Origin: Faecalibacterium sp. I3-3-33
GTDB taxonomy: Bacteria; Bacillota; Clostridia; Oscillospirales; Ruminococcaceae
DNA: 64,000 bases
Assembly: GCF_023347295.1 (NCBI RefSeq)
Contig: NZ_CP094469.1
Coordinates: forward strand, 1,116,001-1,180,000
Reading direction: 5' to 3'
Part shown: positions 51,088 to 59,496 of the stretch, piece after piece
Layout: each line of letters opens with the position of its first letter
Position numbering within the stretch: position 1 is the first letter of the stretch
Notes under the pieces: generated by a model
Told to the model about the DNA's origin: nothing
Database searches by the model: none
What the model saw: only the letters and a program-made list of their open reading frames with translations
Made by a program: the position numbers and the translations under genes

Positions 51088-51108
51088 TGGCCTGCAAAAC
51101 GGCAGAAC

Positions 51109-52191
51109 TTACTTTTTCAGGTGGCTGTCCCAGCCGCTGGAGGTGGTGGCCTGCTGATCGGGCGTGCACCACATGGCCTCTACGCCGTCCAGCGATTCCA
51201 CCAGCTTCTGTCCCTCTTCCAGCGGCATACAGAACAGGGCGGTGGTCAGGCAGTCTGCCATGCCGGAGTCCGGGCACAGCACGGTGACACCGTTGTAGTA
51301 GGCAGCGGGCCACAAGGTGTCCGGGTCGATGATGTGGTGGTAGCGCTTGCCGTCTACCACAAAGTAGCGCTGGTAGTCGCCGCTGGTCACCAGCGCAAGG
51401 TCGCTCATGTTGATGGGCGAGCCGAAGATGGAGTTGCTATTGGTGTACACCTCCGAGGCGTTCCATGGGTTCTCCACGCCGCCCGTCCACTGGCTGCCGT
51501 CCGGCTTTGTGCCGATGGCGCGCAGGTTGCCGCCCACGCTCACCAGTGCGCTGGTCAGGCCCCGGGCTTCGGCGGCGCGGCAGACCATCTCCACGGCGTA
51601 GCCCTTGCCCACGCTGCCCACGTCCAGCGACATCTCCGGGTCGGACAGGTAGACCGTTTTGGCCTCCTCGTCGATGACAAGGTCGTTGATATCGCAGTGC
51701 TGGGCAGCGGCTTCCAACTCCTCCTGTGTGGGCAGGGTGTTGTCGGCCTCGGAGGCGTTCTGTTCGGCAGCTTCGCGGTAATCGTGCCAGATGCCCAGCA
51801 CACTACCCATGGCAATGTTGATCTTGCCGCCGGTCAGGTCGTACATCTGCCGCGCCAGCTCCAGCATGGAGAGGATACGGTCATCTACCTGTACCGGAGC
51901 TTTGCCGGCGTTTTCGTTGATGGTCTTGACGTTCACAACGCCGTCGTAGTCGTTGTAGATATCATAGAGCTGGTTGTAGGCAATCAGATCCTGATGTAGC
52001 GCCTGCATCTGGGTGTTGAACTCTTCCTCGCTCTCACAGTAGGCGATGACCTGCGTCACTGTGTCGAACACATCATAAAAGATAGTGGTGTACCGGGTCA
52101 GTTCCTTTTTGGGCTTGCAGCCGACCAGCAGGCTAAGGCTCAGCACTGCCGCCAGCATGGCAGCGGTCATGCGGGTGATGCGGCTCTTCAT
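51109..52191 (-). CDS. apbE: ApbE family FAD:protein FMN transferase, lipoprotein
   Basis: The 360-residue protein has a lipoprotein signal (LSLLVGC, Cys25). The ApbE fold includes TTIFYDVFDTVTQV near 35-48, NENAGKAPV near 92, SVGKGYAVE near 195-203, VSVGGNLRAIG near 218-228, and the Mg2+ site DCLTTALF near 315-322. It attaches FMN to Thr in secreted redox proteins (for example Rnf or flavin-containing reductases) outside the membrane. It is downstream of a DUF3783 gene with a 4-bp overlap and ends in a family 1 hairpin. Confidence 0.93.
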   Translation of the reverse strand: MKSRITRMTAAMLAAVLSLSLLVGCKPKKELTRYTTIFYDVFDTVTQVIAYCESEEEFNTQMQALHQDLIAYNQLYDIYNDYDGVVNVKTINENAGKAPVQVDDRILSMLELARQMYDLTGGKINIAMGSVLGIWHDYREAAEQNASEADNTLPTQEELEAAAQHCDINDLVIDEEAKTVYLSDPEMSLDVGSVGKGYAVEMVCRAAEARGLTSALVSVGGNLRAIGTKPDGSQWTGGVENPWNASEVYTNSNSIFGSPINMSDLALVTSGDYQRYFVVDGKRYHHIIDPDTLWPAAYYNGVTVLCPDSGMADCLTTALFCMPLEEGQKLVESLDGVEAMWCTPDQQATTSSGWDSHLKK

Positions 52192-52610
52192 ACGGTCTGG
52201 CTCTCCTTTGCGGCGGTAAAGGCGGCGTGCTCCTCCTGCAAATGCGCCAGCAGGTCTGCAAACATCCAGTTGCGGTTTGCGGGGGTGACCACCGCCTTGA
52301 GCGGGATGGTCACCTGTGCCTGCCGCATCAGGTCCAGCAGGGTGTCCACGTCCTTATCGCGGAAGTTTGCCAGCACCAGCGCCGGGGGATAGGCGCCCGG
52401 CTCCAGTACCAGCGTTTTGGGGGCTTTTACCTCTACCTCGCCCAGCAGCTGGGCAACGGTCTTGCCGGCATCGGCGGGGGAAACAAGCAGCAGCTTCATG
52501 CCAAGGGCGGGTGCCATACCCTCCAGCTTGCCCCGGTCGGCGGGGGAAAGGTTCCAGCCCAGCGCCAGCGGCACCCCGGCGTTCTGGTTGCGTGCAATGT
52601 GTGCTTTCAT
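52188..52610 (-). CDS. DUF3783-containing small protein
   Basis: The 140-residue protein lacks signal or membrane segments. The C-terminal half (about 70-130) fits DUF3783: LVLANFRDKDVDTLLDLMR and IPLKAVVTPANRNWMFADLLAHL followed by EEH. No function is known for the family. The start ATG 52610 follows AAGAGG; a longer in-frame reading upstream has no ribosome binding site. Its end overlaps the apbE start (ATGA), so the pair is probably translated together. A minus-strand -10 (TATACT, 52658-52653) lies about 43 bp upstream. Confidence 0.75.
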   Translation of the reverse strand: MKAHIARNQNAGVPLALGWNLSPADRGKLEGMAPALGMKLLLVSPADAGKTVAQLLGEVEVKAPKTLVLEPGAYPPALVLANFRDKDVDTLLDLMRQAQVTIPLKAVVTPANRNWMFADLLAHLQEEHAAFTAAKESQTV

Positions 52611-52701
52611 CTTTAAAACCTCTTTCGGCAGTGAATTTTCAAAATACACCATAGTATACCATAAAACCCGTGAAAAGAAAATGAAAACCCGCCGGTGCAT
52701 A

Positions 52702-52727
52702 CAAAAAAACTCCCCCTTGCGGGGGAG
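52702..52727 (-). terminator. Terminator of aroF
   Basis: On the minus strand CTCCCCC pairs with GGGGGAG around GCAA, followed by seven T, 15 bp past the stop. Confidence 0.9.
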
Positions 52728-52741
52728 CGGACGGAGCGGGC

Positions 52742-53755
52742 TCAGTTCATTTTTTTGCCGAAGAACTCTACCTCTTTGCCGATGAACTGCATCAGTTCAT
52801 CGAACTGGTCCGGGGTCAGGCTCTGTGCGCCGTCGCACTTGGCCTTGGCGGGGTTGTTGTGCACCTCGATCATCAGACCGTCGGCACCGGCGGCGACCGC
52901 GGCTTTGGCCAGCTCCGGCACCATCCATGCGTGGCCGCAGGCGTGGCTGGGGTCCACCACCACCGGCAGATGGGTCATCTTGTGCAGCATGACCACACCG
53001 GCAAGGTCCAGCGTGTTGCGCATACTGGTCTCAAAGGTGCGGATGCCGCGCTCGCACAGGATGACGTTCTCGTTGCCCTCGGCCATGATGTACTCGGCGC
53101 TCATCACGAACTCTTCCAGCGTGTTGGCAAGGCCGCGCTTGAGCAGCACCGGCTTTTTCTGGCGGCCAACAGCTTTGAGCAGTTCAAAATTCTGCATATT
53201 GCGGGCACCCACCTGGATCAGGTCTACGTTTTCAAACAGGGGCAGGTGCTCGGTGTTCATGATCTCGGTCACAATGGGCGAACCGGTGGCGCGGCGCGCC
53301 AGCTTGAGCAGGTCCAGACCCTCGCTGCGCATACCCTGAAAGGAGTAGGGAGAGGTGCGGGGCTTGAATGCGCCGCCGCGCAGCAGGGAAGCGCCTGCCG
53401 CCTTTACGCGCTGGGCGCAGTAGGTGATCTGCTCCTCGCTCTCAATGCTGCACGGCCCGGCGATGACCGCAAAGTTACCGCCGCCGATCTTGACGCCCTC
53501 CACGTCGATAACACTGTCGTCCGGATGGAATTTGCGGTTGGCCTTTTTGTAGGGCTCGGACACGCGGCGGCAGGTCTCCACCACCGGGTTTGCCAGCACC
53601 CAGCTTTCCGCAATGGCCTTGGTGTCGCCGATCAGCCCCAGAATATGGGTGTCGCTGCCCTTGGAATCGTTGATCTGCAGACCCATATCCTCCAGCTCGT
53701 GGCAGAACTCGCGCACCTGTACGTCGGGGGCATCCTGTTTGAGTACGATGATCAT
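52742..53755 (-). CDS. aroF: 3-deoxy-7-phosphoheptulonate (DAHP) synthase, type I-beta
   Basis: The 337-residue protein has an N-terminal ferredoxin-like regulatory domain (1-70) and a TIM barrel with AGPCSIES near 101-108, GGAFKPRTSPYSFQG near 128-142, VGARNMQN near 186-193, ILCERGIRTFE near 229-239 and DPSHACGH near 265-272. It condenses phosphoenolpyruvate and erythrose-4-phosphate as the first step of the shikimate pathway. The extra N-terminal domain in such enzymes binds aromatic amino acids for feedback. The start ATG 53755 follows AAAGGAG. It is expressed alone from a promoter with twin operator-like palindromes. Confidence 0.95.
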   Translation of the reverse strand: MIIVLKQDAPDVQVREFCHELEDMGLQINDSKGSDTHILGLIGDTKAIAESWVLANPVVETCRRVSEPYKKANRKFHPDDSVIDVEGVKIGGGNFAVIAGPCSIESEEQITYCAQRVKAAGASLLRGGAFKPRTSPYSFQGMRSEGLDLLKLARRATGSPIVTEIMNTEHLPLFENVDLIQVGARNMQNFELLKAVGRQKKPVLLKRGLANTLEEFVMSAEYIMAEGNENVILCERGIRTFETSMRNTLDLAGVVMLHKMTHLPVVVDPSHACGHAWMVPELAKAAVAAGADGLMIEVHNNPAKAKCDGAQSLTPDQFDELMQFIGKEVEFFGKKMN

Positions 53756-53836
53756 AGTGTTTTGTCTCCTTTGCCTTTTTCTATCCTGTGAAACGGCGAG
53801 GGAGACCGGCTCCTTTGCCGCAGCTTGCAGTGTCAA

Positions 53837-53854
53837 ACTTCATTACTCTGAAGT
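53837..53854. promoter_or_regulatory. Operator-like palindrome 1 at the aroF promoter
   Basis: ACTTCA-N6-TGAAGT, perfect half sites. It lies just downstream of the predicted aroF transcription start. Confidence 0.65.
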
Positions 53855-53864
53855 GCGTGACGCT

Positions 53865-53893
53865 ATGATATCACTTCATGAAACTGAAGTCAA
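53865..53893 (-). promoter_or_regulatory. Promoter of aroF
   Basis: On the minus strand TTGACT and TATCAT are separated by 17 bp. Palindrome 2 covers the spacer and part of the -35. Confidence 0.7.
53873..53890. promoter_or_regulatory. Operator-like palindrome 2 at the aroF promoter
   Basis: A second perfect ACTTCA-N6-TGAAGT lies 36 bp from the first. A protein bound here would block RNA polymerase. Confidence 0.7.
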
Positions 53894-53901
53894 GAGAAAT
53901 T

Positions 53902-53930
53902 TTGAATTTTTCCAGAAAAAGTGGTAAAAT
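53902..53930 (+). promoter_or_regulatory. Promoter of ybaK
   Basis: TTGAAT and TAAAAT are separated by 17 bp, divergent from aroF with only 8 bp between the two -35 boxes. Confidence 0.6.
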
Positions 53931-53963
53931 AGAAACAGAGCAAATGTAAAAGAGGGAATAACA

Positions 53964-54446
53964 ATGGGAAAAGAAGCTAAAACCAACGCAATGCGCATTC
54001 TGGAACGGGAAAAGGTGGCCTATATCGCCCACGAGTACCCCCACGAGGAGGGGGTGGCGGTGGACGGCGTGACCGTAGCCGCCAGCATGGGCGAGGACCC
54101 TGCCTGCGTATACAAGACGCTGGTAACGCAGGGCAGCAGCAAAAACTATTTTGTGTTCGTCATTCCGGTGGCGGCAGAGCTGGACTTAAAGGCCGCTGCC
54201 CGCAGCGTGGGCGAAAAGAGCGTGGCAATGATCCATGTGGCGGATATCAACAAGGTGACCGGCTATGTGCGGGGCGGCTGCAGCCCGGTGGGCATGAAAA
54301 AGCAGTACCGCACCGTCTTTGACGAAAGCGTGCTGACCCAGCAGAAGGTCTACGTTTCCGGTGGGCGCATCGGCACGCAGGTGTGCTGCGCCCCGGCGGA
54401 TCTGATCCGCGCTGCCCGCGCTGCCACCGCAAAGATCATTTTTTAA
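53964..54446 (+). CDS. ybaK: Cys-tRNA(Pro)/Cys-tRNA(Cys) deacylase (YbaK/EbsC)
   Basis: The 160-residue protein matches YbaK in length and motifs: VYKTLVTQG near 49-57 with the catalytic Lys, FVFVIPVAAELDLKAAA near 63-79, and GYVRGGCSPVGMKKQY near 99-114. It hydrolyses mischarged Cys-tRNA(Pro) in the cytoplasm. AGAGGGA precedes the ATG. It is a single-gene unit divergent from aroF. Confidence 0.93.
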   Translation: MGKEAKTNAMRILEREKVAYIAHEYPHEEGVAVDGVTVAASMGEDPACVYKTLVTQGSSKNYFVFVIPVAAELDLKAAARSVGEKSVAMIHVADINKVTGYVRGGCSPVGMKKQYRTVFDESVLTQQKVYVSGGRIGTQVCCAPADLIRAARAATAKIIF

Positions 54447-54608
54447 AAATCCGGCGCGATATCTGGGATACATCAACACGGCCTTTACATAAAATATACC
54501 CGCTGCATAAGTCATACTTAAAAAGAAAAAGAATGGCGAAACTGCACAAAACTTTCGAAAGTTTTTTGACGGCATGGGAACACAAGGGAGAATTTGCCCA
54601 AACGCTCT

Positions 54609-54636
54609 TTGCAAAGCGGTTTTTTTGCCGTAAACT
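54609..54636 (+). promoter_or_regulatory. Promoter of the 6S-like RNA and possibly the purine operon
   Basis: TTGCAA and TAAACT are separated by 16 bp. Transcription would begin near 54643. The preceding bases 54447-54608 are AT-rich and hold no recognised feature. Confidence 0.55.
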
Positions 54637-54642
54637 GTATCT

Positions 54643-54864
54643 AGTACAGGGACGATGCCCCAAAAATCGGGCTTGCATCGCCGCCTGAAAAAACGCTTGC
54701 ACAGGAAACTGCGGAGGGAAACTTCAATGATGCTGCTGGTGCCGGGTCGCATGGAATGGGGTCACATTCACTGCAATCAGGGGCATGGTGCAACCTTGTG
54801 CAAAATGCGCGGACAGAAAAACCGGAAATAAAGGCCGTGGTACAGGTGTACCGCAGCCTTTTTT
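54643..54864 (+). ncRNA. ssrS: Structured RNA upstream of purE, possible 6S RNA (SsrS)
   Basis: The region folds as one long, interrupted hairpin. A closing stem is ATGCCCC (54655-54661) with GGGGCAT (54780-54786). TTGCA then pairs with TGCAA and GCAC with GTGC, with an apex near GAGGGAAACTTC (about 54720). On the 3' side of the wide central bubble sits a small hairpin GAATG/CATTC. This two-arm, central-bubble shape is that of 6S RNA, which binds sigma-A RNA polymerase. A terminator follows (54831-54864). I recall 6S genes next to purE in some Firmicutes but cannot verify it here. A purine-operon leader attenuator is the alternative. Confidence 0.5.
54831..54864 (+). terminator. Terminator upstream of purE
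   Basis: GTGGTACA (54837-54844) pairs with TGTACCGC, extended by GGC/GCC, and is followed by a T-run. Readthrough would feed purE 45 bp downstream; no separate strong promoter is evident after it. Confidence 0.8.
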
Positions 54865-54909
54865 GTTTGTCGGTCTTGTTGGACAGTTGAGAAAGAGAGG
54901 CTTTGGAAA

Positions 54910-55410
54910 ATGGTTCGTAAAGTGGCAGTGATCATGGGTTCGGACAGCGATTGGCCGGTGGTCAAGGGTGCCTGCGCCCAGCTGAAAGCGCTGGACATCC
55001 CCTTTGAGGCACATATCCTTTCGGCACACCGCACCCCCGCCGAGGCAGCAGCTTTTGCAAAAAGCGCAAAGGCCAACGGCTTTGGTGTCATCCTGTGCGC
55101 AGCAGGCATGGCAGCACATCTGGCAGGTGCTTTTGCCGCCAACACCACCCTGCCGGTCATCGGCATCCCCATGAAGGGCGGCGCGATGGATGGCTTGGAC
55201 GCGCTGCTGGCTACCGTGCAGATGCCCAGCGGCATCCCGGTGGCGACTGTGGCGCTGAACGGTGCCAAGAACGCCGCATGGCTGGCTGCTGAAATTCTGG
55301 CCCTGAGCGATGACGCACTGGCTGAAAAGCTGGAGGCTGAGCGCGTAGCCATGGCACAGCAGATCGCAGCAAAGGAAGAAAAGCTGCAGAACGAACTGAA
55401 CGAGCTGTAA
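54910..55410 (+). CDS. purE: 5-(carboxyamino)imidazole ribonucleotide mutase / AIR carboxylase subunit PurE
   Basis: The 166-residue protein has GSDSDWPVV near 10-18, SAHRTP near 38-43, and AAGMAAHLAGAFA near 64-76. It performs the carboxylation step to CAIR in IMP synthesis. No purK lies next to it, so whether it works as a mutase with a distant PurK or directly with CO2 is open. It is the first gene of the pur operon; purF begins 10 bp after its stop. Confidence 0.95.
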   Translation: MVRKVAVIMGSDSDWPVVKGACAQLKALDIPFEAHILSAHRTPAEAAAFAKSAKANGFGVILCAAGMAAHLAGAFAANTTLPVIGIPMKGGAMDGLDALLATVQMPSGIPVATVALNGAKNAAWLAAEILALSDDALAEKLEAERVAMAQQIAAKEEKLQNELNEL

Positions 55411-55420
55411 AGGAGAACCA

Positions 55421-56899
55421 ATGTCTGATTTTGCATATCCGCTGCATGAGGAGTGCGGCGTTTTCGGCATCTACGACCGTGCCGGTACCGAGGATGTGGC
55501 CGCAGCGGCTTATTCGGCCCTGTATGCGCTGCAGCACCGCGGGCAGGAGAGCTGCGGTATTGCCGTCAACGATGACGGCGTGATCACCGGCCACCGGGAT
55601 CTGGGACTTGTGAACGAGGTGTTCACCCCGGAGGTGCTGGCAAGCCTGTCTACTACCACGGCACACATGGCCACCGGTCATGTGCGCTACGCCACCGCCG
55701 GCACCCGCGTCCGCGCCAACGCCCAGCCTATGATCGTCCGTCATGGCCGCGGCACCATGGCGCTGTGCCACAACGGCAACCTGACCAACGCCGTGGAGTT
55801 GCGCCGCCAGCTGGAGAATGAGGGCGCGATTTTCCACGGCTCCTCGGATACCGAGGTCATCTGCTACCTCATCACCCGCAACCGTCTGCGCATGGGCAGC
55901 ATCGAGACTGCCATCAGCAAGACCATGGACGTGCTGGAGGGTGCATACAGCCTTGTGATCATGTCTGCCACCAAGCTCATCGCGGTGCGCGACCCCCGGG
56001 GCTACCGTCCCCTGTGCATCGGCACCCTGCCCGGCGGCGGCTACGTCTTTGCCAGCGAGAGCTGCGCACTGGATGCCACAGGTGCCACCCTGCTGCGGGA
56101 TGTGGAGCCCGGCGAGATCGTAGTGATGGATACCAAGACCGGCGAACTGCGCAGCATCAAGGATCACTGCGGCCGCCCGGACACCCAGATGTGCGTGTTC
56201 GAGTTCATCTACTTCGCCCGCCCGGACAGCGTCATCGAGGGCAGCTCGGTGCACGAAGCCCGCAAGCAGGCAGGACGCTTCCTTGCACAGGAGCACCCCG
56301 TGGAGGCCGATGTGGTCATCGGCGTGCCGGATTCCGGCTTGGATGCAGCACTGGGCTACTCGCAGGAGAGCGGCATCCCCTATGGCATCGGCTTCATCAA
56401 AAATAAATACATCGGCCGCACCTTCATTCAGGGCAGCCAGAAGCAGCGCGAGAACAGCGTGCGCATCAAGCTGAACGTGGTGTCCAGCACTGTCAAGGGC
56501 AAGCGCGTGGTGCTGGTGGATGACTCCATCGTGCGCGGCACTACCTCTGCCCGCATCATCAAGCTGTTGCGGGATGCCGGTGCTGCCGAGGTGCACTTTA
56601 TGGTCTCGGCACCTCCCTTCAAGTATCCGTGCTACTTTGGCACCGATATCCCGGACCAGAAGCTGCTGGTGGCTACCGGTCGCACGCTGGAGCAGATCAA
56701 CGAGGTCATCGGCGCCGATACGCTGGGCTATTTGTCCAACGAGCACGTTGTCCAGCTTGCCAAAAATGCAAAATGCGGTTTCTGCACCGCCTGCTTTACC
56801 GGCGAGTATGCCGTAGAGCCGGAAAGTGTGCTTTCTACCGATATTCACGACCGTCACCTGAACGACCGTCCCAAGGACGCCAAAAAGTTAGGAGAGTAA
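55421..56899 (+). CDS. purF: Amidophosphoribosyltransferase
   Basis: The 492-residue protein has an Ntn glutaminase half with a short propeptide and nucleophile Cys12 (EECGVFG), and a phosphoribosyltransferase half with the PRPP loop VVLVDDSIVRGTT near 364-376. The C-terminal CGFCTACFTG cysteines fit the iron-sulfur cluster of Bacillus-type PurF. It makes phosphoribosylamine, the committed step of purine synthesis, under nucleotide feedback. AAAGGAG precedes the ATG. Confidence 0.97.
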   Translation: MSDFAYPLHEECGVFGIYDRAGTEDVAAAAYSALYALQHRGQESCGIAVNDDGVITGHRDLGLVNEVFTPEVLASLSTTTAHMATGHVRYATAGTRVRANAQPMIVRHGRGTMALCHNGNLTNAVELRRQLENEGAIFHGSSDTEVICYLITRNRLRMGSIETAISKTMDVLEGAYSLVIMSATKLIAVRDPRGYRPLCIGTLPGGGYVFASESCALDATGATLLRDVEPGEIVVMDTKTGELRSIKDHCGRPDTQMCVFEFIYFARPDSVIEGSSVHEARKQAGRFLAQEHPVEADVVIGVPDSGLDAALGYSQESGIPYGIGFIKNKYIGRTFIQGSQKQRENSVRIKLNVVSSTVKGKRVVLVDDSIVRGTTSARIIKLLRDAGAAEVHFMVSAPPFKYPCYFGTDIPDQKLLVATGRTLEQINEVIGADTLGYLSNEHVVQLAKNAKCGFCTACFTGEYAVEPESVLSTDIHDRHLNDRPKDAKKLGE

Positions 56900-56903
56900 G
56901 AAC

Positions 56904-57950
56904 ATGGAAAAGAGCTATTCTGAAAGCTACGCCGCAGCAGGCGTGGACATTACCGCCGGTTACCGCTCTGTGGAGCTGATGAAGCAGTATGTCGCCCGTA
57001 CCATGAACGAGCACTGCATCGGCGGCTTGGGCGGCTTTGGCGGCCTGTTTGAGCTGGACTGCACCGGCTACAAGCACCCGGTGCTGATCTCCGGCACCGA
57101 CGGTGTGGGCACCAAGCTGAAGGTGGCTATGATCATGGATAAGCACGATACCATCGGTATCGACTGCGTTGCTATGTGCGTCAACGATGTCATCTGCGCC
57201 GGTGCAAAGCCGCTGGTGTTCCTGGACTACATCGCCTGCGGCCGCAACGTGCCGGAAAAAATCGCCAACATCGTCAAGGGCGTGGCCGAGGGCTGCGTGC
57301 AGGCCGATTGTGCACTGGTGGGCGGCGAGACTGCCGAGCACCCGGGCATGATGCCGGAGGACGAGTACGATCTGGCCGGTTTCACCGTGGGCGTTGTGGA
57401 CAAGGAAAAGATCCTGAACAACGAGACCATGGCAGCAGGTGACGTGATCCTCGCTCTGCCCTCCACCGGTGTGCACTCCAACGGCTTCTCGCTGGTGCGC
57501 AAGGTGTTCAACATTGACGCCGACCCCGATGTGCTGTTCTCCACCCCCGCCGAGCTGGGCGGCAAGACCCTTGGCGAGGCGCTGCTGGCTCCCACCAAGA
57601 TCTACGTCAAGCCCGTGCTGAAGGTGCTGGAAGAGGTGCAGGTCAAGGGCATCTCCCACATCACCGGCGGCGGCTTCTACGAGAATATCCCCCGCAGCCT
57701 GAAGAAGGGCTGCTGCGCCCGCATCAACAAGGCAGATGTGCGCACCCCGGCGCTGTTCCACCTGATGCAGAAGGTGGGCGGCATCTCCGAGCACGATATG
57801 TTCAACACCTTCAACATGGGCGTGGGCATGGTGCTCACCGTGCCCGCCGAGCAGGCTGATAAGGCACTGGAGATCCTGCACGCCAACGGCGAGCCGGAGG
57901 CCTACCGTCTGGGCGTCATCGCAGAAGGTGAGGGCGTGGAGCTGTGCTGA
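56904..57950 (+). CDS. purM: Phosphoribosylformylglycinamidine cyclo-ligase (AIR synthetase)
   Basis: The 348-residue protein has PurM marks: YAAAGVDITAGYRSVELMK near 7-25, GTDGVGTKLKVA near 63-74, GIDCVAMCVNDVICAGAKPLVF near 85-106, GGETAEHPGMMP near 138-149 and GVHSNGFSLVR near 190-200. It closes the imidazole ring of AIR with ATP. It overlaps purN by 7 bp. Confidence 0.97.
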   Translation: MEKSYSESYAAAGVDITAGYRSVELMKQYVARTMNEHCIGGLGGFGGLFELDCTGYKHPVLISGTDGVGTKLKVAMIMDKHDTIGIDCVAMCVNDVICAGAKPLVFLDYIACGRNVPEKIANIVKGVAEGCVQADCALVGGETAEHPGMMPEDEYDLAGFTVGVVDKEKILNNETMAAGDVILALPSTGVHSNGFSLVRKVFNIDADPDVLFSTPAELGGKTLGEALLAPTKIYVKPVLKVLEEVQVKGISHITGGGFYENIPRSLKKGCCARINKADVRTPALFHLMQKVGGISEHDMFNTFNMGVGMVLTVPAEQADKALEILHANGEPEAYRLGVIAEGEGVELC

Positions 57951-58540
57951 ACATTGCCGTGTTAGTGTCCGGCGGCGGCACCAATCTGCAGGCGCTGCTG
58001 GACAGCGAGGCCCGGGGCGAGAACCCCAATGGTAAAATTACGCTGGTAGTGGCCTCCAAGCCCGGCGTCTTTGCGCTGGAACGCGCTGCAAAGGCCGGTG
58101 TGGAAGGCTGCGTGGTGCGCCGCAAGGACTACGCCACCAGCGAGGAATTTGACGCTGCACTGCTGGAAACACTGCGGGCGCACAACATTGATCTGGTGGT
58201 GCTGGCGGGCTTTCTGTCCGTGCTGGGCCCCAGCGTCATCGCGGCCTATCCGCGCCGCATCCTGAACGTGCACCCCGCGCTGATCCCTTCCTTCTGCGGG
58301 CCGGGCATGTACGGCCTGCGCCCCCACGAGGCTGCACTGGCCCGGGGCTGCAAGGTGACCGGCGCTACCGTCCACTTTGTCAACGAGGAGTGCGACGGCG
58401 GGCCCATCCTGCTGCAAAAGGCCGTGGATATCCTGCCCGGCGACACCCCCGAGGTGCTGCAGAAGCGGGTGATGGAGCAGGCTGAATGGAAGCTGCTGCC
58501 CAAGGCTGTGGCTATGATCTGTAACGGTGAAGTGGAGTAA
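57944..58540 (+). CDS. purN: Phosphoribosylglycinamide formyltransferase (10-formyl-THF type)
   Basis: The 198-residue protein has VLVSGGGTNLQALLD near 6-20, and the catalytic trio within LNVHPALIPSF (Asn, His) and NEECDGGPILLQ (Asp). It formylates GAR with 10-formyltetrahydrofolate. The start is GTG 57944, inside the end of purM, with GGAG four bases upstream; translational coupling is likely. Confidence 0.95.
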   Translation: MLNIAVLVSGGGTNLQALLDSEARGENPNGKITLVVASKPGVFALERAAKAGVEGCVVRRKDYATSEEFDAALLETLRAHNIDLVVLAGFLSVLGPSVIAAYPRRILNVHPALIPSFCGPGMYGLRPHEAALARGCKVTGATVHFVNEECDGGPILLQKAVDILPGDTPEVLQKRVMEQAEWKLLPKAVAMICNGEVE

Positions 58541-58541
58541 A

Positions 58542-58642
58542 AACTCCTTCTATCATGCCTGACGGCGCGCCACCTCCCTCAAGGAGGGAGGCTTAAGGCC
58601 CCCTCCCCGAGGGGGCTGTCGCCGCAGGCGACTGGGGGAGTT
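58542..58642. repeat. Family 2 MITE-like element inside the purine operon
   Basis: Terminal AACTCC and GGAGTT bound 101 bp containing CCTCCCTCAAGGAGGGAGG and CCCTCCCCGAGGGGG hairpins and GTCGCCGCAGGCGAC. It lies between purN and purO and ends just before the purO ribosome binding site (AGGAG). Confidence 0.65.
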
Positions 58643-58662
58643 CCGTAAATAGGAGAACAACA

Positions 58663-59463
58663 ATGGAAAAGATCAACCTGAACGAGTATCTGGCCGCCAA
58701 CGAGTACCCCGGCCGCGGCATTGCTGTGGCAATGGCACCGGACGGACGGCAGATGTTTATCGGCTACTTTATCATGGGACGCAGCGAGAACAGCCGCAAC
58801 CGCGTGTTTGACCCCGTGCCCGAGCGCGGCGGCATCTGCACTGTTGCAGCCGACCCCGCAAAGCTGGAGGACCCCAGCCTGATCATTTACAACCCGGTGC
58901 TGACCCTTGGCAAGACCCACATCGTGACCAACGGCGACCAGACCGATACCATCTACGACCTGATGAGTCAGGGCAAGAGCTTTGCCGACGCCCTGCGCAC
59001 CCGCACCTTTGAGCCGGACGGCCCCAACTACACCCCCCGCATCTCTGCTGTGGTGTACGCCGACGGCAGCTACCAGATGAGCATCCTCAAGTCTGCCGAC
59101 GGCAACGGCGACAGCGTACAGCGCTATTTCTTTGATTATCCCCAGCCCGTTGCAGGCGAGGGCCACTTCATCAGCACCTACAAGCACAACGGCAACCCCA
59201 TCCCCAGCTTTGAGGGCGAGCCTCTGCGCTTTGCCTGCCCCCGCACCATCGGCGATTTTGCCCACGATATGTGGAGCAGCCTGAATCTGGACAACAAGGT
59301 GAGCCTGTTTGCCCGGGTCATTGATCTGGAAACCGGCGAGAGCGGCGATATGATCTTTAATAAATATGATCCGGTGTGCAGCGACTTTGACGACCCTGAG
59401 GAGCCGGAGCTGCTGCCCGAGGAGCTGGAACTGCTCAAAAAGCTTGACGCCGAGGAAGAATAA
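58663..59463 (+). CDS. purO: IMP cyclohydrolase, archaeal PurO type
   Basis: The 266-residue protein resembles PF07826-type IMP cyclohydrolases (NEYPGRGIAVAMAPDGR near 13-29, GYFIMGRSENSRNRVF near 34-49, NGDQTDTIYD near 88-97) rather than the N-terminal domain of bacterial PurH. It closes the purine ring to give IMP. Its neighbour encodes a stand-alone AICAR formyltransferase, so together they replace bifunctional PurH. An acidic C-terminal tail (about 240-266) is unusual and of unknown role. Confidence 0.85.
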   Translation: MEKINLNEYLAANEYPGRGIAVAMAPDGRQMFIGYFIMGRSENSRNRVFDPVPERGGICTVAADPAKLEDPSLIIYNPVLTLGKTHIVTNGDQTDTIYDLMSQGKSFADALRTRTFEPDGPNYTPRISAVVYADGSYQMSILKSADGNGDSVQRYFFDYPQPVAGEGHFISTYKHNGNPIPSFEGEPLRFACPRTIGDFAHDMWSSLNLDNKVSLFARVIDLETGESGDMIFNKYDPVCSDFDDPEEPELLPEELELLKKLDAEEE

Positions 59464-59496
59464 GAGTAAACCTTAGGATATAAGGAGGATGCACCA

